Shown: positions 1 through 8,406, numbered from the stretch's first letter. The stretch: DNA of 64,000 nt from Lentzea guizhouensis (GCF_001701025.1 NZ_CP016793.1:7688001-7752000); one strand, 5' to 3'. Notes: generated by a model not told the origin, from the sequence alone. Numbers and translations: made by a program.

Positions 1-139
1 CGTGTTCGAACTTCACGACGGCGCCGCAGAAACCGCTGGCGGGGTCCTCGACGACGAGGCCGGGTTCGGCCGCGACCTCGGGGACCTTCTTGCGCTTCGG
101 GGTGGACAGGACGTCGCGGCCGTAGTCGTGGGAACGCAC
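1..139 (-). CDS. DUF3097 family protein, N-terminal part (cut by window edge)
   Basis: Only the first 46 codons are inside the window; the gene runs off the left edge. The minus strand read from GTG at 139 gives the opening of the conserved actinobacterial DUF3097 family: a H-D-Y-G-R-D-V-L start, a basic P-K-R-K-K patch, then VPEVAAEPGLVVED and SGFCGAVV. An in-frame TAG lies at 149-151, so GTG 139 is the only usable start. The function of DUF3097 is unknown to me. It sits 9 bases downstream of the kinase gene that ends at 149, suggesting cotranscription. Confidence 0.75.
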   Translation of the reverse strand, partial: MRSHDYGRDVLSTPKRKKVPEVAAEPGLVVEDPASGFCGAVVKFEH

Positions 140-148
140 GCCCGAACA

Positions 149-850
149 CTAGCTGTAGAACGGTTTGAAGGCGGCGAGCCACTCGTGGACGCGGTCGAGG
201 TCGACATCGGCGCCGTGCAGGTCGTAGCCGCCGTGCACGAAGTCCAGCCAGTCCACCGCCGGGTCGCCGACGCACGCGCGCGGGTCGATGGCCACCGGTC
301 CGCGGGCGCTTTGCAGGACGTTGCCGGGGTGCATGTCGCCGTGCAGCAGCACGGTGGGGGTGTTGTCGTCGGCGAGTTTGCGGGCTTTGGCGTGTTCGGT
401 GGCGTAGTAGGTGCCGGTGCGGCCGGTGAGCACGGTCTCGAACAGGAAGTCGACGCGGGCGCGCAGCGGCGGAAAACCCTTCAGATCGGCTCGGTGCAGT
501 GCGGGCACGACACGCGCGGGGTCGGTGGCCGGGGTGCCGGGGTGCAGGAGCTCGAGCAGCAGGGCGCCGCGGGCGAGGTCGGTGTCGAGCAGGTCGACCG
601 CGGCCGGGATGTCCGCCCACGCGGTGAGGGCCTTGGCCTCGTGGGCGGCGACGTCGTGGTCGGGGGTCAGCTTGAGCACCGCGGTGGTGCAGCGCACGGC
701 GACGCCGGTGCCGCCGGGCACGGCCTCGACGACGGTGAGGCCCCAGCGGGCGGTGAGGGTGGCGACCAGGTCGGGCAGGGCGTCGATCCAGGCGGTGACG
801 GGCTCGCCGAAACGTCGGACCAGGCGGGCTCTGGCGGGATCGTCGATCAC
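149..850 (-). CDS. Aminoglycoside/hydroxyurea phosphotransferase-family kinase
   Basis: A protein-kinase-like small-molecule phosphotransferase of the APH(6)/hydroxyurea-resistance kinase type. It carries the catalytic-loop motif LLHGDMHPGNVL and the metal-binding IDPRACVGDPAVDWLDF segment, where Asp, His and Asn form the Brenner-type active site. The N-terminal half has VRCTTAVLKL and a following Glu-containing helix as the ATP lobe. I place the start at GTG 850 (I-D-D-P-A-R-A-R-L follows) because a GGAG lies just upstream and family members begin near here. ATG 913 in the same frame would add 21 low-complexity residues. The substrate cannot be told from sequence: such proteins include streptomycin kinases but many are of unknown role. 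It precedes DUF3097 by 9 bases. Confidence 0.8.
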   Translation of the reverse strand: MIDDPARARLVRRFGEPVTAWIDALPDLVATLTARWGLTVVEAVPGGTGVAVRCTTAVLKLTPDHDVAAHEAKALTAWADIPAAVDLLDTDLARGALLLELLHPGTPATDPARVVPALHRADLKGFPPLRARVDFLFETVLTGRTGTYYATEHAKARKLADDNTPTVLLHGDMHPGNVLQSARGPVAIDPRACVGDPAVDWLDFVHGGYDLHGADVDLDRVHEWLAAFKPFYS

Positions 851-943
851 CCGCTCCAGACTAGCGACTCGGGTGGCGGGCGCGGCCCGATTCGCCCCGG
901 AGGCCGCATTCACCCCGGTTTCCGGGGTGCGGGATCGGTGGTG

Positions 944-1968
944 TCAGTAGGTGATGGTGATGCCGCGGTTCGGGCTGTCCACCCTGACCTGGCCGCCGAC
1001 GGGGATGACGAGCTGCGGGTCGGTGTGGCCGAGGTCGACGTCGAACACGATCGGCGTGTCGGGCGCGTACTTGTCGAACGCCCTGATCACCGCTTCGCGC
1101 TGCGCGCGGGTGTAGGTGGCGCGGTCGGTGTCGGGCCGGGCGAAGGACCACGCCCGCGCCCGGCCGACGAGGACGGCGGCGAAGCGGGCGAGCAGGCCGC
1201 GTTCGCCCATCGCGCGCAGCACGTAGAACACCTCGGAGGCGGGTGGCATCTCCTCGGAGGTCTCGAAGAACAGGACCTTGCCCTCGTAGTGCTCGGGTGG
1301 CTCGATCTCGCGGTCGGCCAGGAGCAGTCAGGACAGGACCTCCAGGCAGCCGCCCCACGCCTGGCCCTGCACGACCCGCTCGGGGTGGTGCCACTGCCGG
1401 CCGGCGGCGGGCCGCAGGTCGGGTTCGGCGTCGAAGGTGGCGGGGTCGTCCCAGGGCTTGCTGACGTCGCCATAGGCGGTGGAGTCGGGCAGGACGTACT
1501 CGCCGCGGGTGAACAGGGCGGCGCGCAGGGAGTCGCGGGTGGCCGGGTGCATGGCGCCGGGGCGGCCGAACTCGGTCATGACGGTGCCGCCGTGGTAGCC
1601 GACCATGCCGCGGTTGGCGAGCCAGACGAGCAGGTTGGTGTTGTCGCTGAACCCGAGGAACGGCTTGGGGTGGGCGGTGATCAGGTCGGCGTCGAGGTGG
1701 GGCAGGACCTCGATCTGGTCGTCGCCGCCGATGCTCGCGATCACGGCCTTGATGTCCGGGTCGGCGAACGCGGCGTGCAGGTCGGCGGCACGTTCGGTCG
1801 GGGTGGAGCCCATCTTGCGGGTGGCCGGGTACTCCACGGGCTCCAGGCCCAGCTCGCGCAACCGCCGCAGGCCGAGCTCGTAGGGCAGCGGGAAGAGACC
1901 GGACAGCCCCGAGGACGGTGAGACGACCGCGACGCGGTCACCGGGTACGGGCTTGGCGGGTGGATCAC
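944..1968 (-). pseudogene. S66 peptidase (LD-carboxypeptidase/MccF-like), interrupted
   Basis: The minus strand encodes an MccF/LD-carboxypeptidase-like S66 peptidase. It has the VAVVSPSSGL N-terminus, SIGGDDQIEVLPHLD, the nucleophile elbow GFSDNTNLL and WGGCLEVLS, with a conserved C-terminus ending at 944. Two defects break it. First, no ATG or GTG exists in the main frame before about 1861. Adding one G to the GG run at 1955-1956 would join GTG 1968 to P-P-K-P-V-P-G-D-R-V-A-V, the expected N-terminus. Second, an in-frame TGA at 1328-1330 replaces the Trp that normally follows LEVLS; the same frame continues perfectly with LLLADREI and onward. It lies 22 bases after the SCO1664-family stop. 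It is either a recent pseudogene or two sequence errors; the second seems likelier given the same pattern elsewhere in the window. Confidence 0.8.
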
Positions 1969-1990
1969 GAACGCGGACGCTACCGAGTGG

Positions 1991-2779
1991 TCAGAACGCG
2001 GGCCACGGAATTGCGGGCCAGTCGCCCGACGGTTCCGGGTACACGCCGTCGGCCAGGAGCTTGTCGGTGCGTTCGGACACCGCGCGGACCTCGGCGCGGG
2101 TGAGGTGGTCGTGCAGCTGCTCTCCCAGGTCGCCGTCGAGGGACGATCTGAGCCGGCGCATCGCCTCCACCACCGGGTCGGGCAGCGGTTCGCGGGCCCA
2201 GCCCCACAGCACGGTGCGGAGCTTGGGTTCGACGTGCAGGCAGATGCCGTGGTCGACGCCGTGGACGGAGCCGTCGAGGGCGTGCAGGACGTGGCCGCCT
2301 TTGCGGTCGGCGTTGTTGACGACGACGTCGAAGGCGGACATGAGCTGGATGCGGGGGTGGTCGGCGTGCACGAGGACGGCGGGGTCGCCGAAGCGGTCGT
2401 GGGCGTGGAAGACGGGGATCCAGCCGGGTTTGACGTCGTCGACGCCGACGATGTCGACGAGCTCGTCCTCCTCGCGGGTGTCGACCCACAGCTGGACCAT
2501 GCCGCTGCCGAACGGGCCCGGCCGCAGCACCGTGGGAGGTACGACGTCGAGGCCGGAGGCGGCGGAGATCAGGTAGGTCGCGACCTCACGGCCCGCAAGG
2601 GTGCCGTCGGGGAAGTCCCACAGGGGGCGTTCGCCGCGCACGGGTTTGTAGACGCACTGGGCGTCGACGCCGTCGAGTGAGATCTTGCAGAACAGGGTCG
2701 CGTTGGAGGCGTCGACGAGCCTGCCCTCGACCTCGATGCGGCCGTGAGTCAGCAACTCGATGGCCGCGCCGACGTCCAT
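1991..2779 (-). CDS. SCO1664-family protein (PI3/4-kinase-like fold)
   Basis: A 262-residue member of the actinobacterial SCO1664 family, distantly related to phosphatidylinositol 3/4-kinases. Visible features are the CVYKPVRGERPLWDFP segment, whose Lys resembles the ATP-binding Lys of the kinase fold, then FDVVVNNADRKGGHVL as the catalytic loop and VHGVDHGICLH as the metal-binding segment. It ends in W-P-A-I-P-W-P-A-F as the family typically does. The start ATG at 2779 lies one base after the DUF3090 stop, so the two are translationally coupled. This pairing is conserved in actinobacteria. The biochemical role is undefined. Confidence 0.85.
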   Translation of the reverse strand: MDVGAAIELLTHGRIEVEGRLVDASNATLFCKISLDGVDAQCVYKPVRGERPLWDFPDGTLAGREVATYLISAASGLDVVPPTVLRPGPFGSGMVQLWVDTREEDELVDIVGVDDVKPGWIPVFHAHDRFGDPAVLVHADHPRIQLMSAFDVVVNNADRKGGHVLHALDGSVHGVDHGICLHVEPKLRTVLWGWAREPLPDPVVEAMRRLRSSLDGDLGEQLHDHLTRAEVRAVSERTDKLLADGVYPEPSGDWPAIPWPAF

Positions 2780-2780
2780 C

Positions 2781-3347
2781 TCAGTCTTCTTCGGTGCGGC
2801 GGTAGCCGTTTTGCCGCGGGCAGATGTGGCCGTCCGGGTCGAGCGGTTCGGCGCACAGGGGGCAGGGTTTGCGGCCGGCGTTGACGACGCGGTCGGCTCG
2901 TTCGGCGAAGGCGCGGGCGGCGGCGGGCGACAGGAAGACCCGCACGGCGTCGGGGCCTTCCTCGGTGTCGTCGAGCACGACCGCCTCGTCGACCTCCTCC
3001 TCGGAGATCGCGAGCAGTTCGACCACGACGGCCTTGGACTCGGCGTCCCAGCCGAGTCCCATGGTGCCGACGCGGAACTCCTCCTCGACGGGCACGTCGA
3101 GGGGCTGGGTGTCGACGTCGTCGGGGGGCGCGTCGTCGGGCACGTCGGTGCCGAAGCGGCGATGCACCTCCTCCAGGAGCGAGCCGATGCGTTCGGCGAG
3201 GACCTGGACCTGCTGCTTCTCGAGCGCGACGCTGATCAACCTGCTCTGCTCGGAAGCCTGCAGGTAGAAGGTGCGGTCGCCGGGCTGCCCGACGGTTCCT
3301 GCGATGAACCGGTCGGGTGCGCGGAATACGTGAATGACGCGAGCCAT
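2781..3347 (-). CDS. DUF3090 family protein
   Basis: A 188-residue DUF3090 protein. It starts M-A-R-V-I-H-V-F-R-A-P-D-R-F-I-A-G-T-V-G, the characteristic opening, and continues with TFYLQASEQSRLISVALEKQ. The C-terminus carries a C-x-x-C and a further Cys (PCPLCAEPLDPDGHICPRQNG), a probable zinc-binding knuckle. ATG 3347 is the start chosen. It is the first gene of the leftward SCO1664 operon and is divergent from the S9 peptidase, with only 78 bases between the start codons. The family is actinobacterial and uncharacterised; the conserved partnership with SCO1664-like kinases is established, the function is not. Confidence 0.9.
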   Translation of the reverse strand: MARVIHVFRAPDRFIAGTVGQPGDRTFYLQASEQSRLISVALEKQQVQVLAERIGSLLEEVHRRFGTDVPDDAPPDDVDTQPLDVPVEEEFRVGTMGLGWDAESKAVVVELLAISEEEVDEAVVLDDTEEGPDAVRVFLSPAAARAFAERADRVVNAGRKPCPLCAEPLDPDGHICPRQNGYRRTEED

Positions 3348-3425
3348 GGCACTTAAGACCCTAGGCCACGCGGAGATCGTCGGCAGGTCCTCCCCCACCA
3401 AACACTCCGCGTATAGGGTCGGGTT

Positions 3426-5318
3426 GTGGTGAAGATCGCTTCGTACGGGACGTGGACCTCGCCGATCAGCGCCGGCGACACCTCGAAGCCGGGTGGTGGG
3501 TTCCAGTGGGCCGACCTGCACGGTGAGCAGGTGTGGTGGGCGGAGAGCCGGCCGGCGGAGGGCGGCCGGGTCGCTCTGGTGCGCGACGGGGTGGAGGTGC
3601 TGCCCGCGCCGTGGAACGCCCGCAACCGGGTGCACGAGTACGGCGGCAGGCCGTTCGTGGTGCTCGCGGACGACCGGGTGGCGTTCACGAACTGGGACGA
3701 CCAGCGCGTGTACGTGTTCAACCCGGACACGCCGCAGGTGCCGCCGGCGGCGTTGACGCCGGAACCGGAGCGCCACCACGGCAGCCGCTACGCCGACCTG
3801 TCCGCGGGACCGGACGGCGAGGTGTGGTGCGTGCGGGAGACGATCACCGGTGACGCCCGCACCGACGTGCGCCGCGACCTGGTGGCAATCACACCTTCGG
3901 GTGAAGTGCGGGTGCTGGGGTCGTCGCACCACTTCATGACCGGCCCGAAGATCAGCCCCGACGGCACGAAGTTCGCGTGGATCGGCTGGGACCACCCGCA
4001 GATGCCGTGGGACGGCAGCGAGCTGTGCGTGGCGGACATCGGCGTCGACGGGTTCCGGGTGCTGACCGGGTCGACGACGGAGGCGGTGTGCCAGTTCGAG
4101 TGGGAGGGCGACGCCCTGCTGGCGCTGACCGACCCGCACGGCTGGTGGAACCTCTTCCGCGTGCAGCTCGACGGGTCGCGCACGAACCTCGCGGAGTGCG
4201 CGGAGGAGCTCGGCGGCCCGATGTGGCGGCTGGGCAACCGCTGGTTCGCACCCCTGTCGCCGGGCCGGTACCTGGTGGTGCGCTCGGGCCGGTTGGCGGT
4301 GCTCGACGAGCGCAGCGCGACGGTGACCGACGTGGAGACCGACCTGCCGTTGTGGGCGGCGGACCTGTCGGTGCGCGACGGCGTGGTGGTCGACGGGGCG
4401 GCAGGGCCGACCCGGGAGTTCGACGTGGTGCGGCTGGACCTGTCCAACGGGGAGCTGACCTACCTCACCGGGGGTGAGGAGCCGGCGGAGGCCGCGTACC
4501 TGCCGGTGCCGGTGGAGCGGATGTTCGGCGAGATCCCCGCGTACGTGTACGCGCCGTCGAACCCGGACTTCGTCGCACCCGAGGGTGAGCTGCCGCCGTA
4601 CGTGGTGCACGTGCACGGCGGGCCGACCGGGCGGGCGCTGCCCAAGCTCGACTCCGACATCGCGTACCTGACCAGCCGCGGCATCGGGGTGGTGGCGGTC
4701 AACTACGGCGGCTCGACCGGGTACGGGCGGGCGTTCCGGGAGCGGCTGCGCGAGCAGTGGGGTGTCGTGGACGTGGAGGACTGCGCGTTCGTGGCCCAGG
4801 AGCTCGCGAAGGACGGCACGGCGGACCCGCAGCGGCTGGGCATCCGCGGTGGCTCGGCGGGTGGCTGGACGTCGGCGGCGTCGCTGACCTCGACGAACGT
4901 GTACCAGTGCGGGATGGTGGCGTTCCCGATCCTGGATCTGGCGGGGTGGACCTCGGAGGGCGGGGAGACCCACGACTTCGAGTCCCGCTACGTGGAGGGC
5001 CTGGTCGGGCGGCTGCCCGAGGCCGTCGACCGGTACCGGGACAGGTCGCCGTCGAACAAGGCGCGGTCGGTGTCGGGCCCGGTGCTGTTGCTGCAGGGCC
5101 TGGAGGACGAGATCTGCCCGCCGGAGCAGGCCGACCGGTTCGCCGCGGACCTGGCGGGGTCGGGGATCCGGCACGCGTACATCACGTTCGAGGGCGAGCA
5201 GCACGGGTTCCGCAAGGCGGAGTCGATCAAGGTGGCGCTGGAGGCGGAGCTGTCGTTCTACGGGCAGGTGTTCGGGTTCACGCCGCCGGGTGTGCCGGTG
5301 CTGGAGCTGCGTTCGTGA
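3426..5318 (+). CDS. S9 family prolyl oligopeptidase-like serine peptidase
   Basis: A 630-residue acylaminoacyl-peptidase/prolyl-oligopeptidase-type enzyme. Residues about 1-370 form a beta-propeller gate with repeated W-x-x-x-x-H-P and 'SPDG'-like blades, for example ISPDGTKFAWIGWDHP. Residues about 390-630 form the alpha/beta-hydrolase domain, with oxyanion region VVHVHGGPTG, nucleophile Ser in GIRGGSAGGWTS near residue 476, Asp in LQGLEDEICPPEQ near 560 and His in EGEQHGFRKAE near 592. No signal peptide is visible, so it is probably cytoplasmic and degrades short peptides. Tandem GTG codons at 3426 and 3429 are both possible starts. A TATAGG hexamer about 11 bases upstream (3413-3418) suggests a very short leader. 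Confidence 0.92.
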   Translation: MVKIASYGTWTSPISAGDTSKPGGGFQWADLHGEQVWWAESRPAEGGRVALVRDGVEVLPAPWNARNRVHEYGGRPFVVLADDRVAFTNWDDQRVYVFNPDTPQVPPAALTPEPERHHGSRYADLSAGPDGEVWCVRETITGDARTDVRRDLVAITPSGEVRVLGSSHHFMTGPKISPDGTKFAWIGWDHPQMPWDGSELCVADIGVDGFRVLTGSTTEAVCQFEWEGDALLALTDPHGWWNLFRVQLDGSRTNLAECAEELGGPMWRLGNRWFAPLSPGRYLVVRSGRLAVLDERSATVTDVETDLPLWAADLSVRDGVVVDGAAGPTREFDVVRLDLSNGELTYLTGGEEPAEAAYLPVPVERMFGEIPAYVYAPSNPDFVAPEGELPPYVVHVHGGPTGRALPKLDSDIAYLTSRGIGVVAVNYGGSTGYGRAFRERLREQWGVVDVEDCAFVAQELAKDGTADPQRLGIRGGSAGGWTSAASLTSTNVYQCGMVAFPILDLAGWTSEGGETHDFESRYVEGLVGRLPEAVDRYRDRSPSNKARSVSGPVLLLQGLEDEICPPEQADRFAADLAGSGIRHAYITFEGEQHGFRKAESIKVALEAELSFYGQVFGFTPPGVPVLELRS

Positions 5319-5352
5319 GCTCGCCGGTTCCTGGCATGAGCCCGCTGCTCAT

Positions 5353-5397
5353 GAGTTCCCCGTTCACGAGTTCCCCGTTCACGAGTTCCCCGTTCAC
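5353..5397 (+). repeat. Three tandem 15-bp units between S9 and S66 peptidase genes
   Basis: The 15-base unit GAGTTCCCCGTTCAC occurs three times in a row at 5353-5367, 5368-5382 and 5383-5397, followed by a partial unit (GAGTTCG) running into the S66 start region. It separates the S9 peptidase stop (5318) from the likely GTG start of the S66 gene (5410). In one frame it would encode H-E-F-P-V repeats, which look spurious as protein. A slippage-type minisatellite is the simplest reading. Confidence 0.9.
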
Positions 5398-5409
5398 GAG
5401 TTCGCTGTC

Positions 5410-6258
5410 GTGAGTTTGCTGTCGCGCGGGGACCGGGTCGCGCTGGTGTCACCGGCCGGCCCGGCGCTCGCCCCGGTGGTGGCCGCGGGTGCGGCGGTGC
5501 TGGAGTCGTGGGGACTGCGGGTCACCACACCTGTGGTGGAACCGTGGTCGTTGCCGTACCTGGCCGGGTCGGACGCCGACCGGGCGCGTGAGTTCGTGGA
5601 CGCGTGGTGCTCGGACGTGGCGGCCGTGTTCTGCGTGCGCGGCGGATACGGGTGTCTGCGGATGACCGACCTCGTGCCGTGGAAGTCGCTGCCGCCGAGG
5701 GTGTTCGTGGGTTCGTCGGACGTGACGGTGCTGCACGCGGAGCTGAACGCCGTCGGGCAGACGACGGTGTTCGGGCCGATGCCGGGCACACGGGACTTCG
5801 TGAGCGACTCTCTCGCGCAGTCGCGGCTGCGGTCGTTCCTGTTCGAGGGCGTGTCGTCGTGGTCGGCCGGAACACCGGTGGTGCCGGGTACCGCGCGCGG
5901 GGTGCTGGTGGGCGGGAACGCGGCGTTGCTGGCGGCGTCGGTGGGCGGGCCGCGGTGGTCGGTTCCCGCGTCCGGGGCGATCGCGTTGCTGGAGGACGTC
6001 GGCGAGGAGGCCTACCGGTTGGACCGGATCCTGACGCAGCTGCTGCGGGCGGGGTGGTTCGAGCCGGTGGCGGGGATCGTGCTGGGGTCGTGGACGGACT
6101 GCGGTGACGTCTCCGCGGTGCTGGCGGACCGGCTGGGTGGGCTGGGGGTGCCGGTGCTGGGTGAGTTTGGGTTCGGGCACTGCGCGGGGCAGTGGACGCT
6201 GCCGCTGGGGGCGCGGGCGGTGCTGGACGCGTCGGCGGGGACGTTGACGCTGGTCTGA
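5410..6258 (+). CDS. S66 family LD-carboxypeptidase
   Basis: A muramoyl-tetrapeptide L,D-carboxypeptidase-like serine peptidase of about 282 residues that would trim or recycle peptidoglycan stem peptides in the cytoplasm. The N-terminal domain shows RGDRVALVSPAGP, VFCVRGGYGCLRMTDLVPW and the nucleophile elbow VFVGSSDVTVLH. The C-terminal domain carries the Glu/His catalytic segments ALLEDVGEEAYRLDR and GEFGFGHCAGQWTLPLG. I start at GTG 5410 (S-L-L-S-R-G-D-R-V), because an upstream extension would translate the 15-bp repeat tract. Length is typical of the family, and both the elbow Ser and the C-terminal His are present. It follows the S9 peptidase gene in the same direction and may be cotranscribed with it. 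Confidence 0.88.
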   Translation: MSLLSRGDRVALVSPAGPALAPVVAAGAAVLESWGLRVTTPVVEPWSLPYLAGSDADRAREFVDAWCSDVAAVFCVRGGYGCLRMTDLVPWKSLPPRVFVGSSDVTVLHAELNAVGQTTVFGPMPGTRDFVSDSLAQSRLRSFLFEGVSSWSAGTPVVPGTARGVLVGGNAALLAASVGGPRWSVPASGAIALLEDVGEEAYRLDRILTQLLRAGWFEPVAGIVLGSWTDCGDVSAVLADRLGGLGVPVLGEFGFGHCAGQWTLPLGARAVLDASAGTLTLV

Positions 6259-6540
6259 GGCGTGCTGACGCAGGGGTACCCCCTGGTTCGGGCTCCCCCG
6301 CGTCCCACGGTACTCAGCGGCACCGACAAGATCGGCCGCTCACGTCACGGTGGGCGGTCACGCGACGAGGCCGAGGCGTGTGCCCCGCCACCGGCGCTGC
6401 CGTCCGGTCAGGTTTCCGGTCGTCGGTGGCGCGGTGTGCGGGTCACGGGCTCGCGCGGCGCCGAAGCGATCATGCGGCCCGGTCGGGGGCCCGCCCATCA
6501 CCGACGCCGCCGTGCGGTCACGTCCCGGCCGGGCGGCGGG
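6259..6540. other. Intergenic stretch without a recognised gene
   Basis: About 280 bases between the S66 peptidase stop and the 3' end of the heat-shock regulator. All three plus-strand frames read as Arg/Pro/Gly-rich shadow sequence and no start with a good ribosome-binding site was found. A GGTTCGGGCTCCC string near 6287 resembles a tRNA T-arm, but the rest of a cloverleaf is missing. Confidence 0.5.
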
Positions 6541-7081
6541 TCATGGGCCGGTGCGCCGGTTCTGGGCGTCGAGGCGCAGCTGGTCGGTCTGCTGGCCGAT
6601 CGCCGTGATCTGCTCGGCGAGCCCCGGATGGCCCTCGCGCAAGCCCGGCCCGGCCTGGCGAGCGGTTCGAGCAGCGCGGCGGCGTCGGTGTGGCCCAGTG
6701 CGTCCTGCACGCCGGTGTCGTGGGGCCGACCTGGGCGGCGAGCACGCGGAGCACGCCGGCGTTCTCGCGGGCCCAGGCGGTGACGGCCTTGTCGCCGGCG
6801 CGGCGGTCGCGTTCGGCTTGGACTCGTTCGTCGCCGGTGCCGCCTTCGCCGGTGCGGCGTACGCGCAGGTAGCGGCGTTCGGCTGCCTGCCTGCTGGCGA
6901 CGCCCAGGGCGGGTGCGAGGTCGGCCCAGCTGGTGCCGAGGGCGCGGGCGGCTTCGATGAGCTGTGGTTCCCAGCCGGAGAGCTCGTCGCGCAGTTCGCG
7001 CAGCAGCATCAGAGCGGCCAGGACCTCGTTGGCGGTGCCGGGGGCGGCGGCGGTGGCGCGGACCGTCTCGTAGTCGTTCAT
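6541..7081 (-). pseudogene. HSP18-type transcriptional regulator, twice frameshifted
   Basis: A DNA-binding regulator typically found beside hsp18 in Pseudonocardiales. From ATG 7081 (M-N-D-Y-E-T-V-R-A-T, preceded by GGGAGGA) it reads through LMLLRELRDELSGWEPQLI, the helix-turn-helix-like WADLAPALGVASRQAAERRY and AWARENAGVLRVLAAQVG. The frame then breaks at about 6722-6725 (a G run) into TGVQDALGHTDAAALLEPLA, and again at about 6644 (a C run) into GHPGLAEQITAIGQQTDQL, stopping at 6541. All three frame segments match one continuous family protein of about 180 residues. One missing base in each run explains both shifts. It is divergent from the small heat-shock gene and probably controls it and itself. 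Confidence 0.75.
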
Positions 7082-7108
7082 GTCGTCCTCCCGATGACGT
7101 CGGAGTCT

Positions 7109-7136
7109 TGTCATCGTTTTGACGACATGCTACAAC
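7109..7136 (+). promoter_or_regulatory. Promoter and candidate operator of the small heat-shock gene
   Basis: TTGTCA (7108-7113) and TACAAC (7131-7136) are separated by 17 bases, a good sigma-70-type promoter for the rightward Hsp20 gene. The -35 and spacer are covered by an imperfect inverted repeat, TGTCATC-gtttt-GACGACA (7109-7127), lying between the divergent regulator and its likely target. That it is the regulator's operator is inference. Confidence 0.5.
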
Positions 7137-7186
7137 GGTGGGGCAGCGCATTGACAGGCCAGCGAGGGATGATCAGGAGGTGTCAG

Positions 7187-7618
7187 ATGTTGATGCGCAC
7201 TGACCCGTTCCGCGAGCTCGACCGGCTCACCCAGCAGGTGCTCGGCGGGCAGGGCACGTGGTCGCGGCCCACGGCGATGCCGATGGACGCCTACCGCGAC
7301 GGTGACGAGTTCGTCGTGTGCTTCGACCTGCCGGGGGTGGCGGCCGACGCGATCGAGCTCGACGTGGAGCGCAACGTGCTCACGGTCAAGGCGGAGCGGC
7401 GGCCGTTGGGCAAGGACGTCGAGATGCAGGTGTCGGAGCGGCCGCTGGGTGTGTTCTCGCGGCAGTTGTTCCTCGGCGACACCCTCGACACCGACCGGAT
7501 CGACGCGCAGTTCGAGGCGGGTGTGCTGACGCTGCGGATTCCGATCGCGGAACGTGCGAAGCCCCGCAAGATCTCGATCTCCTCGGCCGAGCAGTCCCCG
7601 AAGCAGATCGACGCCTGA
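7187..7618 (+). CDS. Hsp20/alpha-crystallin small heat-shock protein
   Basis: A 143-residue ATP-independent holdase chaperone of the Hsp18 type. The N-terminus M-L-M-R-T-D-P-F-R-E-L-D-R-L is typical of actinobacterial Hsp18. An alpha-crystallin domain spans about residues 38-125, with YRDGDEFVVCFDLPGV, VLTVKAERRP and RQLFLGDTLD, followed by GVLTLRIPIAERAKPRKI, which contains the I-P-I oligomerisation motif. ATG 7187 is preceded by AGGAGG at 7175-7180. It is divergent from the HSP18-type regulator and shares a regulatory region with it. In vivo it would form large oligomers that hold unfolding proteins during heat stress. Confidence 0.93.
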   Translation: MLMRTDPFRELDRLTQQVLGGQGTWSRPTAMPMDAYRDGDEFVVCFDLPGVAADAIELDVERNVLTVKAERRPLGKDVEMQVSERPLGVFSRQLFLGDTLDTDRIDAQFEAGVLTLRIPIAERAKPRKISISSAEQSPKQIDA

Positions 7619-7692
7619 CCTGTCACGACACGTGACGATGCGCACGGCGGGCGGCGGCCGACCGGGTGATGCCAGGTAGGCTTCCGCCCGCC

Positions 7693-8406
7693 ATGAGACC
7701 CCAGCACCAGTCGACGGCGGTGGACGTCTACGCGTCCAACTCCGACCTCTACGCCGATCCCCGACTGGTGGAACGGGTGGACTACCGGCGTCGCTTCAAG
7801 CGGCACCGGCCCCGCACGCGGTCGGTCGTCCTCGCCCCGCACGGTGGCGGCATCGAGGTCGGGACGTCCGAACTGTGTCTGGCGATCGCCGGCTACAGCC
7901 CGTCGACGCGGGTGCCGATCGGGCAGACCCACGACTACTGGATGTTCGAGGGCCTGCGCACCGCGTCCAACGACGAGCTGCACGTGACGTCGTCGCACTG
8001 CGACGACCGGGTGGCGCGCGCGATGGTGTCGGGTGCGGCGCACGCGCTGGGCCTGCACGGCTGCACGGCCGCGGCGGCGGGGCTGGAGGACCACGACCGG
8101 GCGGTGCTGGTCGGCGGGCGGGACGCGTTGTTGCGGCTGGAGTTGCTGACGCGGCTGCGCCGGGCGGGTTTCCACACGGTCGACGCCGCGGACCACCCGG
8201 TCCTGGGTGGCGGCGACCGGGCGAACATCGCCAACCGCACCAAGACCCGGCAGGGCGGGCAGCTGGAGCTCACCACTCCCCTGCGCAACGCCATGTTCGC
8301 CGAGAACTCCCGGTCGGACCGGCGGCACACGACGACCGAGGTGTTCTGGGACTTCGTGCACGCCTGCCGGGCGGCGCTGGCGGCCCGCGAGGCGCCGACC
8401 AACTGA
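7693..8406 (+). CDS. Poly-gamma-glutamate hydrolase family protein
   Basis: About 237 residues, of the PF05908-type poly-gamma-glutamate hydrolase family first seen in phages and Bacillus YmaC. Conserved pieces are SVVLAPHGGGIEVGTSELC, whose His/Glu resemble the zinc ligands of carboxypeptidase-like folds, then DYWMFEG, LHVTSSHCDD, AHALGLHG, VLVGGRD and ANRTKTRQGGQLELTTPLRNAM. ATG 7693 is chosen because homology begins at Y-A-S-N-S-D-L-Y-A-D. No signal peptide is visible, so the in vivo substrate (capsular poly-glutamate or some other gamma-linked peptide) is unclear. It stands alone behind the small heat-shock gene. Confidence 0.85.
   Translation: MRPQHQSTAVDVYASNSDLYADPRLVERVDYRRRFKRHRPRTRSVVLAPHGGGIEVGTSELCLAIAGYSPSTRVPIGQTHDYWMFEGLRTASNDELHVTSSHCDDRVARAMVSGAAHALGLHGCTAAAAGLEDHDRAVLVGGRDALLRLELLTRLRRAGFHTVDAADHPVLGGGDRANIANRTKTRQGGQLELTTPLRNAMFAENSRSDRRHTTTEVFWDFVHACRAALAAREAPTN

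Noticed and set aside
1991..1993. Readthrough of the SCO1664-family TGA into the S66 frame as a recoding event
   Set aside because: The two are in the same frame, but the SCO1664 protein ends at its normal family C-terminus and one added G at about 1955 gives the S66 gene its own GTG start, a simpler explanation.
2781..5204. Very long minus-strand open frame antisense to the S9 peptidase
   Set aside because: Beyond the DUF3090 gene (start 3347) it reads as His/Arg/Pro-rich shadow sequence, an effect of high G+C; the plus-strand peptidase has full catalytic motifs.
6280..6300. GGTTCGGGCTCCC resembling a tRNA T-arm
   Set aside because: No acceptor, D- or anticodon stems can be built around it; upstream bases are the coding end of the S66 gene.
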